Below are positions 46,101 to 55,300 of a DNA stretch of 64,000 bases, piece after piece. The stretch spans positions 186,001-250,000 of the forward strand of contig NZ_QJSW01000003.1 of NCBI RefSeq assembly GCF_003217495.1, written 5' to 3'. Below the pieces are notes generated by a model. It was not told where the DNA came from and made no database searches. It saw only the letters and a program-made list of their open reading frames with translations. A program made the translations under genes and the position numbers. Source of the DNA: Paenibacillus barcinonensis (lineage in GTDB: Bacteria > Bacillota > Bacilli > Paenibacillales > Paenibacillaceae). Numbering within the stretch: position 1 is the first letter of the stretch; every line of letters starts with the position of its first letter.

Positions 46101-46418
46101 ATGAGCGAAGAAGGCGCTGCGCAGCCCGGTAAAATCCGTAGCCTGGTACACATTTTGCCCCAGAATCGTCTCGCCGCTCTCCAGATGAAGCAGGTGCATG
46201 GAAGCCGGAAACTTGCTCTCGTCCTTCTCCCCCCGACCTGTCAGCTCCGCAGGAGCATCATAGACGCAGTAGGGATGAAGCACTTTTTTGATAAACGCAG
46301 GGTCCAGTCCCGGCGAAGCCGCTACTGTATCGAACCCCTCTGTTGTACGGAACACCCCGCGCCGCTCTCTTGTGTACATCTGTTGTTCAATGGGCGGAGT
46401 CATGGAAGAACGCATCAT
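43140..46418 (-). CDS. GAP1-like GTPase-associated membrane protein
   Basis: Protein of 1092 residues. The N-terminus (PIEQQMYTRERRGVFRTTEG, FDTVAASPGL, HPYCVYDAP) matches the GAP1-N2 type domain of GTPase-associated proteins; a long helical middle region follows to about 800. A basic stretch and one membrane helix (WLGLLLLILIVGIAGGTYAL) lie near 820-840. The C-terminal ~250 residues would be outside, including a Ser/Gly/Asp/Lys low-complexity linker at about 900-1040 and a small terminal domain. Its ATG overlaps the stop of the GTPase gene (ATGA), so the pair is translationally coupled. Partner role to the GTPase is inferred from the family; biochemical function is unknown. Confidence 0.82.
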   Translation of the reverse strand: MMRSSMTPPIEQQMYTRERRGVFRTTEGFDTVAASPGLDPAFIKKVLHPYCVYDAPAELTGRGEKDESKFPASMHLLHLESGETILGQNVYQATDFTGLRSAFFAHNYVLSPASMEEQMKRVDWLDTLFATSYDIEQGTELPALSKLPVTAEDAMPTGGSEGKFGLSATPNQILGALKIDETLFKRMLYAVMQSVAARRKVYIALDVAAEEVTAGAKALLRLLYRALPYAFRRQLGFMTFAKEPQAKKGIHVQFVERGTLRPKDRNTEKDFTFDLVSGRVTHADASVAKLPYAEFAWFLVQDQARAAAYYEFADEMLAGMEPGRDLSIEAYGELSVFYSLEQGVEDLYLNNKSEVLSGLLTYLKPEGAQQQRARLNELFLTLLSRELDSVRRENVPEEAVASRFGEYFRVAAPVVKTRIVDYFIYAANNARAQKRMRAVQELYAILDRDVQLHRAFFGKVLNNASLTKLLFEPYLDHQLKQTETAAGIIELVQRWVTAHPSLLQSALLLERSCAELRERLCSAPDPVESANKALQRVSVLDRITGKGALEPEITGYIGQSEVTSGTGQQAAHSSDRSMEVSSGRQQAVYQEALTKLADKLAYVINLYMIQDLDLERVNRDQLLQIDILQHGDEVRDWAARQGADVSARTNMMLVARAWLSGDDNAEEAIESLSLAERDELQRWTRRWLAAELQSHAGPAAYEALALAFYRGGSGSNRLDYSGLIQFVRSHTGQAEVLYAFFEWSGSQRMFVRASNAHKGYADAIINYFKSHDREAFRSKSAFRPYYAKAGKAMKPIYDRAKAELSSPLMRMLTGRKKKRWLGLLLLILIVGIAGGTYALMSNKAEPQAQPPAEQEPVVPAHPEEQLPDYIAYIVPSNKQEGKASQAELVIRFRSETGGIPFEKGKLQLLMDDQSMKELDVTEQWRSLNTEGKSNTTTAPASSPDSSAGNSSESKSGTREGAAGAADASSGSGTDDSVTGETDGAQQSSDASKQQTESSASGKTGTDQGKGEGSADAEAGKQGKSGDQVPSGGKNAAGNRGSSKPLTAAEADRLYRYGMQLALPKNILPEHVVSIQQGAEGSEIVIDLMQEPS

Positions 46419-47674
46419 CCCACTCTCCCCTCAATGTATTTCAGCTTGTATAGGAGCCATAGAAAAGGCTCGTCCACGCGGATCGGGCTGACCACACCCT
46501 GAATTTTCATATCCACCGGATTGCTACCGAGTGCAGATACGGCGAAATAAGCGGTGTCCTTGAAATACACATCCATCGTGCCCTTGAATGGGCGGTCCAC
46601 CTTCTCGATAAAACGGCGAATCTCCCCGTCAATATTTTCGAACTCGGTCAGGTCAAACCACTCGCGGTGCACCATGTTGCGGAACACATTGCTGTTCGAT
46701 TTGATGTAATCCCCTTCCTCATCCTTGAGGGAATGCAGCATGTCACTTTTGGTGAGCACAACAGCGGTTGGAATGTTTGTTTTGGCCTTGTCCTGATAAG
46801 CGATAAAGTCACCGAAAAGGGTCAGCACCACATCGCGGGGCTCATCATATTTGGGCGTCCATTCTCCCGGCTCGTTGCCGAGATTAATACGAATTTTGTC
46901 CCGAATGGACCGAATCTGAAGCGGGTCCACCATAAACAGAATGCCTGCCGAGTTTTTGATATGCTGTCCATGCAGGCCCAGATAATCCTGCTCTACCATA
47001 CCTTCTCCCGCCACGTCAAAAAAAACCAGCGTCAGCGGCGCTTTATCCTCGTCCTTGAACACAAACTGGAAAATAAACGGCTCCTGCAGCTTCTCCTTCT
47101 GTGTGGAATCCAGCAGGTCGCCCCGCTCAAACAGCGGCTCTTCGTAATCGGCGCGGAAACGGCGGCTGATCTCGGCATTCAGCGGCATACACGCAGCATC
47201 AAAATGATCTGCTGTATAGTGCTGGAGCGTATGAATTAATGATGTCATATACACCGATTTGCCGACCTGTGATGCACCGATAATGGAAATGATGTTGCTA
47301 GGGGCCTTGCCTGCCGTTACAGGCAGCTCATTATGACAATGCGGGCACAACCGGCGGCGTGTTAACACACCGTAACGATCGTTAAGTCCCATCACGATGT
47401 TATCCGAATAGATCCGATGCTCCTCAGGCACGTCAAAAGGCGACAGTACAGCTTCCATATCAAACACCGTATCCAGCCCAAAACGCTCCCGGTATCGGTT
47501 AAGCTTGGCATCTTCCCCAAGGGCGTAGTCCTCGTCATCATCCCGATGATGTGCCGCACGGAACACCACCTCTTCGGGTGAGAACTTGCTGAAGCAGTAA
47601 GGACATACGATGTCGTAGAACAACGGGCGCTCCTCCGGCTGCTGTCTCTTCAAAAACCGGCTAAAAAAACTCAT
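46415..47674 (-). CDS. Zinc-ribbon TRAFAC-type GTPase (DO-GTPase2-like)
   Basis: Protein of 419 residues. A split zinc ribbon uses C24-x2-C27 and C110-x2-C113. The GTPase domain follows: P-loop GASQVGKS at 133-140, DVAGEG (Walker B/G3) at about 220 and TKSD (G4) at about 308-311, so nucleotide binding should be intact and guanine-specific. This resembles the DO-GTPase family found beside GAP1 proteins. I chose ATG 47674 because GGGGAGGGGAG lies upstream; the frame runs to 47692. It overlaps the GAP1-like gene by ATGA and follows the beta-rich protein gene by 46 bp. Confidence 0.85.
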   Translation of the reverse strand: MSFFSRFLKRQQPEERPLFYDIVCPYCFSKFSPEEVVFRAAHHRDDDEDYALGEDAKLNRYRERFGLDTVFDMEAVLSPFDVPEEHRIYSDNIVMGLNDRYGVLTRRRLCPHCHNELPVTAGKAPSNIISIIGASQVGKSVYMTSLIHTLQHYTADHFDAACMPLNAEISRRFRADYEEPLFERGDLLDSTQKEKLQEPFIFQFVFKDEDKAPLTLVFFDVAGEGMVEQDYLGLHGQHIKNSAGILFMVDPLQIRSIRDKIRINLGNEPGEWTPKYDEPRDVVLTLFGDFIAYQDKAKTNIPTAVVLTKSDMLHSLKDEEGDYIKSNSNVFRNMVHREWFDLTEFENIDGEIRRFIEKVDRPFKGTMDVYFKDTAYFAVSALGSNPVDMKIQGVVSPIRVDEPFLWLLYKLKYIEGRVG

Positions 47675-47720
47675 AGCCACTCCCCTCCCCATATCTGTGT
47701 AATACGATCGTCAAGTCCAT

Positions 47721-48419
47721 TCAATCGGATATCAGCCTATAGGCAGCTCCGTATTTAGGGCCGTCCGTGAAGAATAACCTTACATAGTCGTCCTTGGCAA
47801 CTTCAACGGAAGGCATCTCGTTTCTCCCTGGCGCAAAATCACTTACAAACGGATATACCGTACCATCCTCTCTGCTCAGCGGGACCCCTCCCTGCTTGCG
47901 AACATAACAGAGCGCTTCCTTCGGCACAGGTACTTCGGCTGTTACGGTAATGAATACTGTCTTGCGTTTCTGAAAAAAACCGCTCTTATAACGAATGGCA
48001 AAGCGGATATCCGCCTTGCCTGCACTTGCAATCCCTTGATTCTCCTCATCCTGCTGACGAATCAGCACAGGTCCGTGCTCCTGCATCAGGCACGCATACA
48101 CGGTATACTGAATTGCGCCAAAGCCGGTGATTCGATCCGTATACCCGTTGTTGGCCTTATATTCCTCTCTCGTATACAGCTTCAGCTTGCCTTGTGTGTG
48201 TGTGGATAATGCGTGATCGCCGCTATGAGACCCTTCACTGATGGGATCTTCGCTCTCTCGTTCATCGTTGATACGGTTGAGCTCCACCCGTTCTATATAT
48301 ACCGCCTCAAGTTGTTCCGGCCAGAGCCAGCGAAGCGTGCAGCGTCCTTCGTCCACCGCAAGCGTCAGCTTTCGAATCCGGGGAGCGGAAGGATCAGCAT
48401 CTGCATTCATAAACCGCAT
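47721..48419 (-). CDS. Small beta-rich protein of the tubulin/GTPase locus, function unknown
   Basis: Soluble protein of 232 residues without signal or membrane segment. Alternating hydrophobic strands (RKLTLAVDEGRCTLRWLW, LEAVYIERVELNRI, IQYTVYACLM, KTVFITVTAEVPVPKEALCY) suggest one or two immunoglobulin or fibronectin III-like sandwiches; no catalytic motif is seen. GGGGAGG is ten bases before ATG 48419. It is only 22 bp after the vWA gene and 46 bp before the GTPase gene, so it belongs to the block. Possible adaptor; I do not recognise a named family. Confidence 0.75.
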   Translation of the reverse strand: MRFMNADADPSAPRIRKLTLAVDEGRCTLRWLWPEQLEAVYIERVELNRINDERESEDPISEGSHSGDHALSTHTQGKLKLYTREEYKANNGYTDRITGFGAIQYTVYACLMQEHGPVLIRQQDEENQGIASAGKADIRFAIRYKSGFFQKRKTVFITVTAEVPVPKEALCYVRKQGGVPLSREDGTVYPFVSDFAPGRNEMPSVEVAKDDYVRLFFTDGPKYGAAYRLISD

Positions 48420-48440
48420 GTTCCAATGACCTCCCCGATG

Positions 48441-49736
48441 TTAAAATCCTTTGCTGCGTGTGTCTCTTGCACGCTGACCGAACCCTTCTACAGCAGATGT
48501 GCCGCTTCCGGCATCCCGGCGTCCCCGGCTTTTGCGTGGTGTATTCTCTCTAATCGGAACAATCCAGGAGAACAGGGTAAGCACCCCTGACAGAATCAGC
48601 ATTGCCCCCAAACGTACAAAGGCGTCCCCCACGTTGGAGCCGTCCAGCCCCCACTCCAGCAAAAGTCCGGCTAGCAGTCCCGATACCGCACCGCCCACAC
48701 CAAAGCTGAGTGCAAGATGACGGTTATCAAACACAAGCCCTAACGACACACCTAGAGCCACACCGATCAACAGTAGGGCGGCAACACGGAAGATCGCCAG
48801 ATATACGCTGTGTTCCATTGCACCGGTACGTTCGGTCACCAGCGTACGCTCATCAATCGTATCGTAGATCTGCTGGAATGCGACATTCAGGCCGCCTGCA
48901 TCCGGCACATCGTAATACATGCCACCTGTCTGCTGCGCGATGCTTTTGAGCAGGTCCGTACCCGAAGGATCTACGAGACTTAACCCAACGGTATGAATGG
49001 CAACCTGCTCCTGCACATACTGCGGCAAAATATGGGATAAATCAGCATCACTGAATCCGTCAGATAACAGAATAACGACCGTTCCCCGTTTCGGGTCCTG
49101 TTTCCCCTTGATCAATTCCATGCCTTCTGTGAGCACCGTGTCAAAATTGGTTCCGCCCGATGTAGTTACAATACTGTCGATCTTGCTGTTCACTTCATTT
49201 TTGGCGGCTTCGCTATCAATTGCAATAAATGGCTGCAGCAATTGTGGCTGATCATGGAACGTAATGACCGCTACCTGTTTGTCGCTTTCCATCTGATTGA
49301 TTAAACTCTTCGCCGCTGCAAACCGTCCGTTATTCGGGTCTGTGTCGGTCATGCTGCCAGAGTTGTCGATCATCAGAATAATATCCTTGACCTGCTTCGC
49401 CCCGCCCGGATTGATCTGATACAGCAGCTGCAGGCCCAGTCCGGCAACCAGCAGCAGCGCGAGCGTTGCAGGTACAAGCAGCTTCCAGGACAAGCCCAGA
49501 TACCTGAGCTTCCACGAAGCGCCGTTCAGACGCGGCGAGATCATCTCTGCCAGCAGGCAGAACAGTCCCACACTAAGCGCCACTACGCCAAAATATAATC
49601 CCATCAGCAGCAGGCGCGGCATCTCACCGAGCCACTGACGCAGCATAATTTCTCCTGCCGCAAAACCTACTGCTCCGCCGATGAGGCTGAACAGGACCAG
49701 GAGAAGATTGATTTTTCGCTGCATGTCTGCATGCAT
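48441..49736 (-). CDS. Membrane vWA-domain protein with six membrane helices
   Basis: Protein of 431 residues. Three hydrophobic helices at about 8-28, 43-65 and 85-107 are followed by a von Willebrand A domain (~115-295) with an intact metal site: DNSGS at 124-128, the threonine in TTSGGTNFD and the aspartate in LLSDGFSD. Three more helices at about 310-395 and an Arg-rich cytoplasmic tail complete it. Three helices on each side put the vWA domain outside the cell if the N-terminus is inside. The ATG at 49736 has AAAGG close upstream. It sits between the 854-residue protein and the beta-rich protein, with gaps of 43 and 21 bp. Confidence 0.88.
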   Translation of the reverse strand: MHADMQRKINLLLVLFSLIGGAVGFAAGEIMLRQWLGEMPRLLLMGLYFGVVALSVGLFCLLAEMISPRLNGASWKLRYLGLSWKLLVPATLALLLVAGLGLQLLYQINPGGAKQVKDIILMIDNSGSMTDTDPNNGRFAAAKSLINQMESDKQVAVITFHDQPQLLQPFIAIDSEAAKNEVNSKIDSIVTTSGGTNFDTVLTEGMELIKGKQDPKRGTVVILLSDGFSDADLSHILPQYVQEQVAIHTVGLSLVDPSGTDLLKSIAQQTGGMYYDVPDAGGLNVAFQQIYDTIDERTLVTERTGAMEHSVYLAIFRVAALLLIGVALGVSLGLVFDNRHLALSFGVGGAVSGLLAGLLLEWGLDGSNVGDAFVRLGAMLILSGVLTLFSWIVPIRENTPRKSRGRRDAGSGTSAVEGFGQRARDTRSKGF

Positions 49737-49779
49737 CCTTTCTTGGAACCTGCCAGAAGCAGGTTAACTTGGTTAACTC

Positions 49780-52344
49780 TTATCGAAGCGGAGACAATTT
49801 CTCCAGAAGCTCAGCAGGGTGAAGCTCATAGCCATTTTCGGTATACGAGTCGTAATACACCTTGCCGTTGCGGTAGACCATCAGATCCTCAAGGTGGAAC
49901 CCGCCCATCAGATTCAGCTTCTCTACACCGCTGCTGCGCTCCTCATATACAACACCCAGCTTGTAGATTCGTGAGGTTTCCTCGGCATGTGCCGCGTAAT
50001 CCATGAATGCACTGTGATGATCGCCAAAGAAATATTTCTCTTCATACCGGTGCTCCTGCGTATAATCGAACACTCTGATGCGAACCACAGCCTGCTCCTC
50101 CAATGTGCGGTACAATCTGCGGAACAGATCATCCCGGGTCAGTACGTCCCGATCCCGGTACGTAATCGTCACATTGGCTCGCTGCAGCAGCTCCTCCTCA
50201 AATGGCAGCCGCAGCGGCTCCGCAGAGAGCAGCAGTGCACGGCAAACGTGCATAAGACGCTGCAGCAGGCGGTCACTGCCGATGGCGGCAAGCTGGTTCA
50301 TATCTCCCATGTATCTTTCCTCAAACCACACATCCTGTCCCCGTCTGGACTCCAGGTCGGCAATCAGTTCTTCCGTCACTTTACCGTAATACTCCATTAC
50401 ATTCTGGCCAATATATTCATCGGCCGCAGCAATACTCTCTTCCGCTGCGAAGCGAAGTGTACGCTCCAACGCTTCAAGCGAAACCGTAACCTCGCGGCTG
50501 AAGCGATGCAGCTCCTCCATCTCCGAATCGTAGCTGCGAAGCAGCTGCAGCTCATGCTCCAGCTGTAGCAAGTCCACCTTAGGTACGTATACACGTTCCA
50601 ATAGACAATCAATCAGATTGCGTACGCTCTGTTTATCACGGAAGAGCGCTCGCTTGATCGGTTGATCCTCTACCCGCTCCTGCTGCCGCTGCTCCAGTAG
50701 CACACGTGCCGATTCGAGCTGCATTGACTTGTCCCGAATCAAAGCCAATAACGCCTCGCGCACACTGCCTGGCTCACCGCTGCTCCATGCAGCCCATTGA
50801 AAATAACCCGCTTCAGGGCGCTCCATATGAGACTGCTCAGCCTGACGACGCAGCGACCCGCCGGTGCTACGCTCGCGAACCCGTTCCTGCACCGGACGAA
50901 TGACGTTATCACGGAAATAGGCCTCCGCTCCCTCTCCGAACAGCGCTCGCTCCGCTTCCCGCAAGGAGAGCGGCTTGAGCTCTGCAAAGCTGCGATTATG
51001 CGTCATAATCCCGCTCATGCCGCTAACCAGATCATCCCCTGGCAGCAGACCTTCCACTTTCCGTTCTACTGAAGCCGCATCCAGCCCGAAAAAGGCCAGC
51101 TTCTCCTTCATGCTCCAGTCCGGCTCCTGCTGCATTCGGACGAGCAGATAGCGGTACAGATGATATAACACGGTGAGTGCAATCGGTTTGTTCGGCCGTC
51201 TAATCTCGGCAAAGCCTGCGCTCGCATATCCGTGCTGATCGGAGGTGGTGCGAATATTATTTTTAAACGATGTATTATTATAGGTATTGGCACCTGTGCT
51301 GCCGATCGCTGCCCGAGCTTCATGCCCCTCATCCTGCTTGCGATTCTTCAGCAGACAGATGCGGCAGATGATCTCGGCATTTTCGGTCCAGCCGCCGGGA
51401 ACACCTGTGCCGCGTTCGTTTTTGTCAGACAGCACATACACAAGATCATACAGAGGCGCCGCTGGATGTGTAACCGGAATCGAAATCCCGTCCTCCGTCA
51501 CCAGCAGGCTGCCGCTGAACGTATAATCCAGCGACTGCATGTAATCCAGCTCACGCAGGAAGGCAAGTCCTGCTGCGCTCGCATATCCGAAGGAATCCAC
51601 CTGCTCCATCTCGCTAACCAGCACGTGCAGATCGGTCAGCACCGATTTGAAGGACTGCGCCAGAATCGTTTCGGTCAGCTTGGTGATCTCCGGCAGCAGT
51701 ACATTCAGCGGATCATCTGCCCGGGTGATGACCGTCACATAGATCCGGTCGAAGGATGAATACAGACGTCCGTATTCAGCAATACGATTGCTTACCCGCC
51801 GCATCGTGCGATTCAGTCCAAAGAGTGCCTCCGCTGACTCATGAAAGCTGCGGTGTACGTCCTTGCGCAGCGTCTTGGAAGGTCGCTGTGCCTGATAGGA
51901 CGAAAGCGGCAGGTGATGATATGTCACCTGATGATCATCCGTTGCAGTAGAACGTCCACCCGCTATTTCTTCATATGAATCCTGCATATCCTGAAATGAC
52001 GGTGCTCGCCCCGCTTGGCGAGACTGCTCCCCTTCGCCTTTTCCCTGCTCTGTGCCGATGTGCACATAAACTACGCCATCCTCGTTATCCCACTTCAAGC
52101 GGTTAATCTGCCTCACGGCAGACACCGCAGGTGCGACCAGATCACCGATAAACAGGAACAGGGCGGGGTAATGGATGCTGCTTCGTCCATCCCCCAGACT
52201 GCCCTGGCGTTCCTGCTCAGCGGCATATCGGACCGCATACTGCTGAAGCTCTCTCTTCAAGCTCGTCACTATGTGAGTGCCAGCATCTATCTTATACGCG
52301 GAAGACCTGTGATTCACTGCTCCCGTATTGGATTGATCATTCAT
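49780..52344 (-). CDS. Tubulin-companion protein, probable degenerate tubulin-like fold
   Basis: Soluble protein of 854 residues, no named family recognised. Its first ~270 residues track the neighbouring tubulin-like protein in order and spacing: LFIGDLVAPA (64-73) versus IIGLGGTGID, VRQIN then VVYVHIGTE versus KYQIN then VEFLAFETN, VTVITRADDPLNV (about 203-215) versus the G-box LTGLSGGTGSG, and LAFLRELDYMQ versus YAALKELDYWM. All nucleotide-loop glycines are missing. The remaining two thirds are largely helical with long charged stretches (residues ~500-700). ATG 52344 has AAGGTGG nine bases upstream; an in-frame GTG at 52356 lies two bases after the tubulin stop. The tight junction argues for stoichiometric production with the tubulin-like protein. 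Confidence 0.75.
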   Translation of the reverse strand: MNDQSNTGAVNHRSSAYKIDAGTHIVTSLKRELQQYAVRYAAEQERQGSLGDGRSSIHYPALFLFIGDLVAPAVSAVRQINRLKWDNEDGVVYVHIGTEQGKGEGEQSRQAGRAPSFQDMQDSYEEIAGGRSTATDDHQVTYHHLPLSSYQAQRPSKTLRKDVHRSFHESAEALFGLNRTMRRVSNRIAEYGRLYSSFDRIYVTVITRADDPLNVLLPEITKLTETILAQSFKSVLTDLHVLVSEMEQVDSFGYASAAGLAFLRELDYMQSLDYTFSGSLLVTEDGISIPVTHPAAPLYDLVYVLSDKNERGTGVPGGWTENAEIICRICLLKNRKQDEGHEARAAIGSTGANTYNNTSFKNNIRTTSDQHGYASAGFAEIRRPNKPIALTVLYHLYRYLLVRMQQEPDWSMKEKLAFFGLDAASVERKVEGLLPGDDLVSGMSGIMTHNRSFAELKPLSLREAERALFGEGAEAYFRDNVIRPVQERVRERSTGGSLRRQAEQSHMERPEAGYFQWAAWSSGEPGSVREALLALIRDKSMQLESARVLLEQRQQERVEDQPIKRALFRDKQSVRNLIDCLLERVYVPKVDLLQLEHELQLLRSYDSEMEELHRFSREVTVSLEALERTLRFAAEESIAAADEYIGQNVMEYYGKVTEELIADLESRRGQDVWFEERYMGDMNQLAAIGSDRLLQRLMHVCRALLLSAEPLRLPFEEELLQRANVTITYRDRDVLTRDDLFRRLYRTLEEQAVVRIRVFDYTQEHRYEEKYFFGDHHSAFMDYAAHAEETSRIYKLGVVYEERSSGVEKLNLMGGFHLEDLMVYRNGKVYYDSYTENGYELHPAELLEKLSPLR

Positions 52345-52357
52345 ACGATCAGCCACC

Positions 52358-55300
52358 TTATTTCAGCCTTCTGCGAATATCATTCAGCTTCGACGACATC
52401 GTTCTGTAGAACTGGTAGATGTCTTCTCCGTTCGCGAGTTCTACCCGCTCATACTCCAGACGATCACGTGATTCCATATACAGCGCAGCCAGATCATCCA
52501 GCTTGCTCAGGAGCGGTGTAATATCCTCGGAAGCAGTCAGCTCGTTATCCCGGCGGGAGGCTTTGCGCTGCAGCGTGCTGCGATCCTTCTCGGACAACGC
52601 ACGGAAGCTGCCAAACACTTCATATTCCGCATAGTTGCGGCTTTTCATCAGGTTAGCAAACGGCTCCCATGCGTCCTCCTCCGCATCACGGTCATAGACG
52701 TAGAGCGCACCCTTTTTAACAATCGTATCTGTATACAAGGCTTCGATGAAGCGGTCATACCACTGCTCTTCGTCCTGGTATTGAGCCAGAATGCCTTCAA
52801 GCTCGGCCACTTTGGCAGTGATCGCGTTCATCTTCGCCAGCTCCTCACGTACCCGCAAGATGAGCTGCGGAGAGCGTACCAGGTTTTCTTTGGCCATATC
52901 CTCATTAATGCTTCCGAAAATATCCTTCATATTCACACGCGGCAAGCCTTCGGATTGCAGGCGTTTCAGTTCAATGACGGCCCGTTTCACTTCACCAAGG
53001 TTCGGCGTGGTGGATGTGAGACGCATGTCGTAGGCGGCCAGCTTGGCAGACAGGTCAAACGGCTCTGTCGTTACAATTGCATACCGGTTGCTCGTATTTT
53101 CATCCACGGATTTGGCGATGACGATGTGATATCCGAGCGCCTGCTCAAATTCACTGCGAACCCTTGCGTTATACTGCTTCACGCGAGCATTCTCGTACAC
53201 ATCTCCCCAGGATTTTTCCGGGATCGGAGACGGCAGATACGTCCAGTTGTTTTTCTCCGTCTGCACCAGATGGCGCCCAATACCCTCTTTGTCCAAAATG
53301 GTACGTTCATAGCTCTCCTCATAAACCTTGAGCGGTGTATATACAAAGAGCGGCACCCCGTTGCGGGTGTTCAGCCAGAAAATCCGGTTTCGCACTTCGC
53401 TTTCCTTTACAGTAAAGTGGGATTTACCCACTGCGTTATTCTGGTAGTTGCGGATACCTTTCAGTATGCCCGGTGCCTGTGCCGGCACAGATACGAATCC
53501 CCACGAAGGGAAGTGCAGACTGCCCGTGCTGTTGCTCAGATTAAACACCGGCACAGCCTCATCATCCAGCTTGCCTGCGATGAAGCGCTCCACAAATTTT
53601 TCGACAGATTCATCTTTCCCGTATTTGATCACCAGGAAGTCCTCCATCGAGCGAGTAATGAGGTCACCAAACTTCTCACTCAGGAAATCAGAGATCGAGC
53701 TGACGATATCAATCTCGTTTTCCTTCACCCACTGGCTAGAATTCTCCAGCAGCTCACGCGAGAAGTCGCGAATCAGATCATCCGTATCCCGCTTATCCAG
53801 CAGCCCGTCAACCAAATTCACGATATCCGGCACACTTACCACGTTCCAGTAATATGTCTTGTTGCCTTTATGATCTGTCTGCTCTTCGCCGCGTGTTAAC
53901 AGATCACCGTTCTTGGCAAAGATAGAGCTGAGTGCATTCAGCGTCTCGGTAAATACGTTATAAATGCGGCTGTTCTCCTGATTCAGCAGTTCATACAGGT
54001 CTTCATAGAATTCAATCATCTGATCGTTGCGTTCCACATCGGCATGCAGCCAGTATTCATGAATTTTCGCTTCGATATAAGCATTCTTTTTCTTCTCTTT
54101 GGAGACAAAAGCACTCTTCGCATCGCCGAGCTTCTCTTCGGATTGCTCCTGAGCCGCTTCAATATCGCGTGGAATGCGGAAGGCATTCTCGCGCAGCGCT
54201 TCAATATATGACTGAATCATCTTCAGTACACAGAATCCTTTTTCGGTATAAATCAAACGAGAGACATAGAACGGCCCCTGTTCAGGATGCAAAAACATAC
54301 GTCGAATCTGCTCTGTAAACTGACCCGCAATCTCGCCAGGCAGCTGTTTCTTCGCCTTGATATATTCCTCACGGGCACGAGCCAGAAAGTTCTGCTCCAG
54401 CTCTGTATCCATGTTCACAACCTGGGATTTCACCACGTTGCCATAGGACAGACGTTCACTGTTCTGGTAACCCGGCAGCGGCTCAGGTACGCGGGATTCG
54501 AAGGCTTTGACCACACTTTCAAGATCAATACCGAGCTTGCGGGCAAACTTCTCCGTATCCTCCTGATTCGGCGCTTTGGAGAACATGGTGCTCATTTTGT
54601 CGAACATCCGGTAGGCCAGATACGTTGTCATCTCTTCAATCGGCAGCACGGCGGAGGATGCACCGATAATGTTGTAATCATAGTTGGCCGGGTACACCTT
54701 GTTCATCTGCGCGATGTTCGTGCGAATGTTGCTGATATAGTCATGAATCGCAAATTCCTCGCCAGACTGCTTCTCTTCGCTGGAGATAAAGTTGGTAATA
54801 TTCTCGGCGGTAACGTTCATGCAGTAGTCGTAGGCATTCTCCAGCAGCTTGCCCTCTGTATTCGTTGCCGAGATCAGGTGACACAGGTTAAATGGCGGCA
54901 GCGGTGAGTTTACGGTTAAAATATTGCCGTACTTCTGTGTAAACCGCTCACTGCGGCTGTCCACGTTCATCCAGTAATCCAGCTCCTTGAGCGCCGCATA
55001 TCCGTTCTTGCGAATGTACTCGCGTGTGTGCTCGCTCAGGCTTTTGTTGGACAGGTTCACGTCTGGTGTAAACAGATAACCGAGTGTATTAACGCGGTCA
55101 ATGCCGGCGGAGCCATGATCCCGCTCAATGATACCGCGCACGATATAGGAAATATCGAGGAAGCAGCCACTGCCTGTACCACCGGATAGACCAGTAAGCA
55201 GGAATACCATCAGTTTTTTGTTCGTGCCAACAGATAAGGTCTTGATTTTTTTGTCAATTGCCTGCACCACTTGATTGATCTTCGTGAACAGCAGCAGACG

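Noticed and set aside
52781..53899. 372-codon plus-strand frame opposite the tubulin-like gene
   Set aside because: Antisense frame produced by codon bias of the real gene; no start signal and no recognisable domain.
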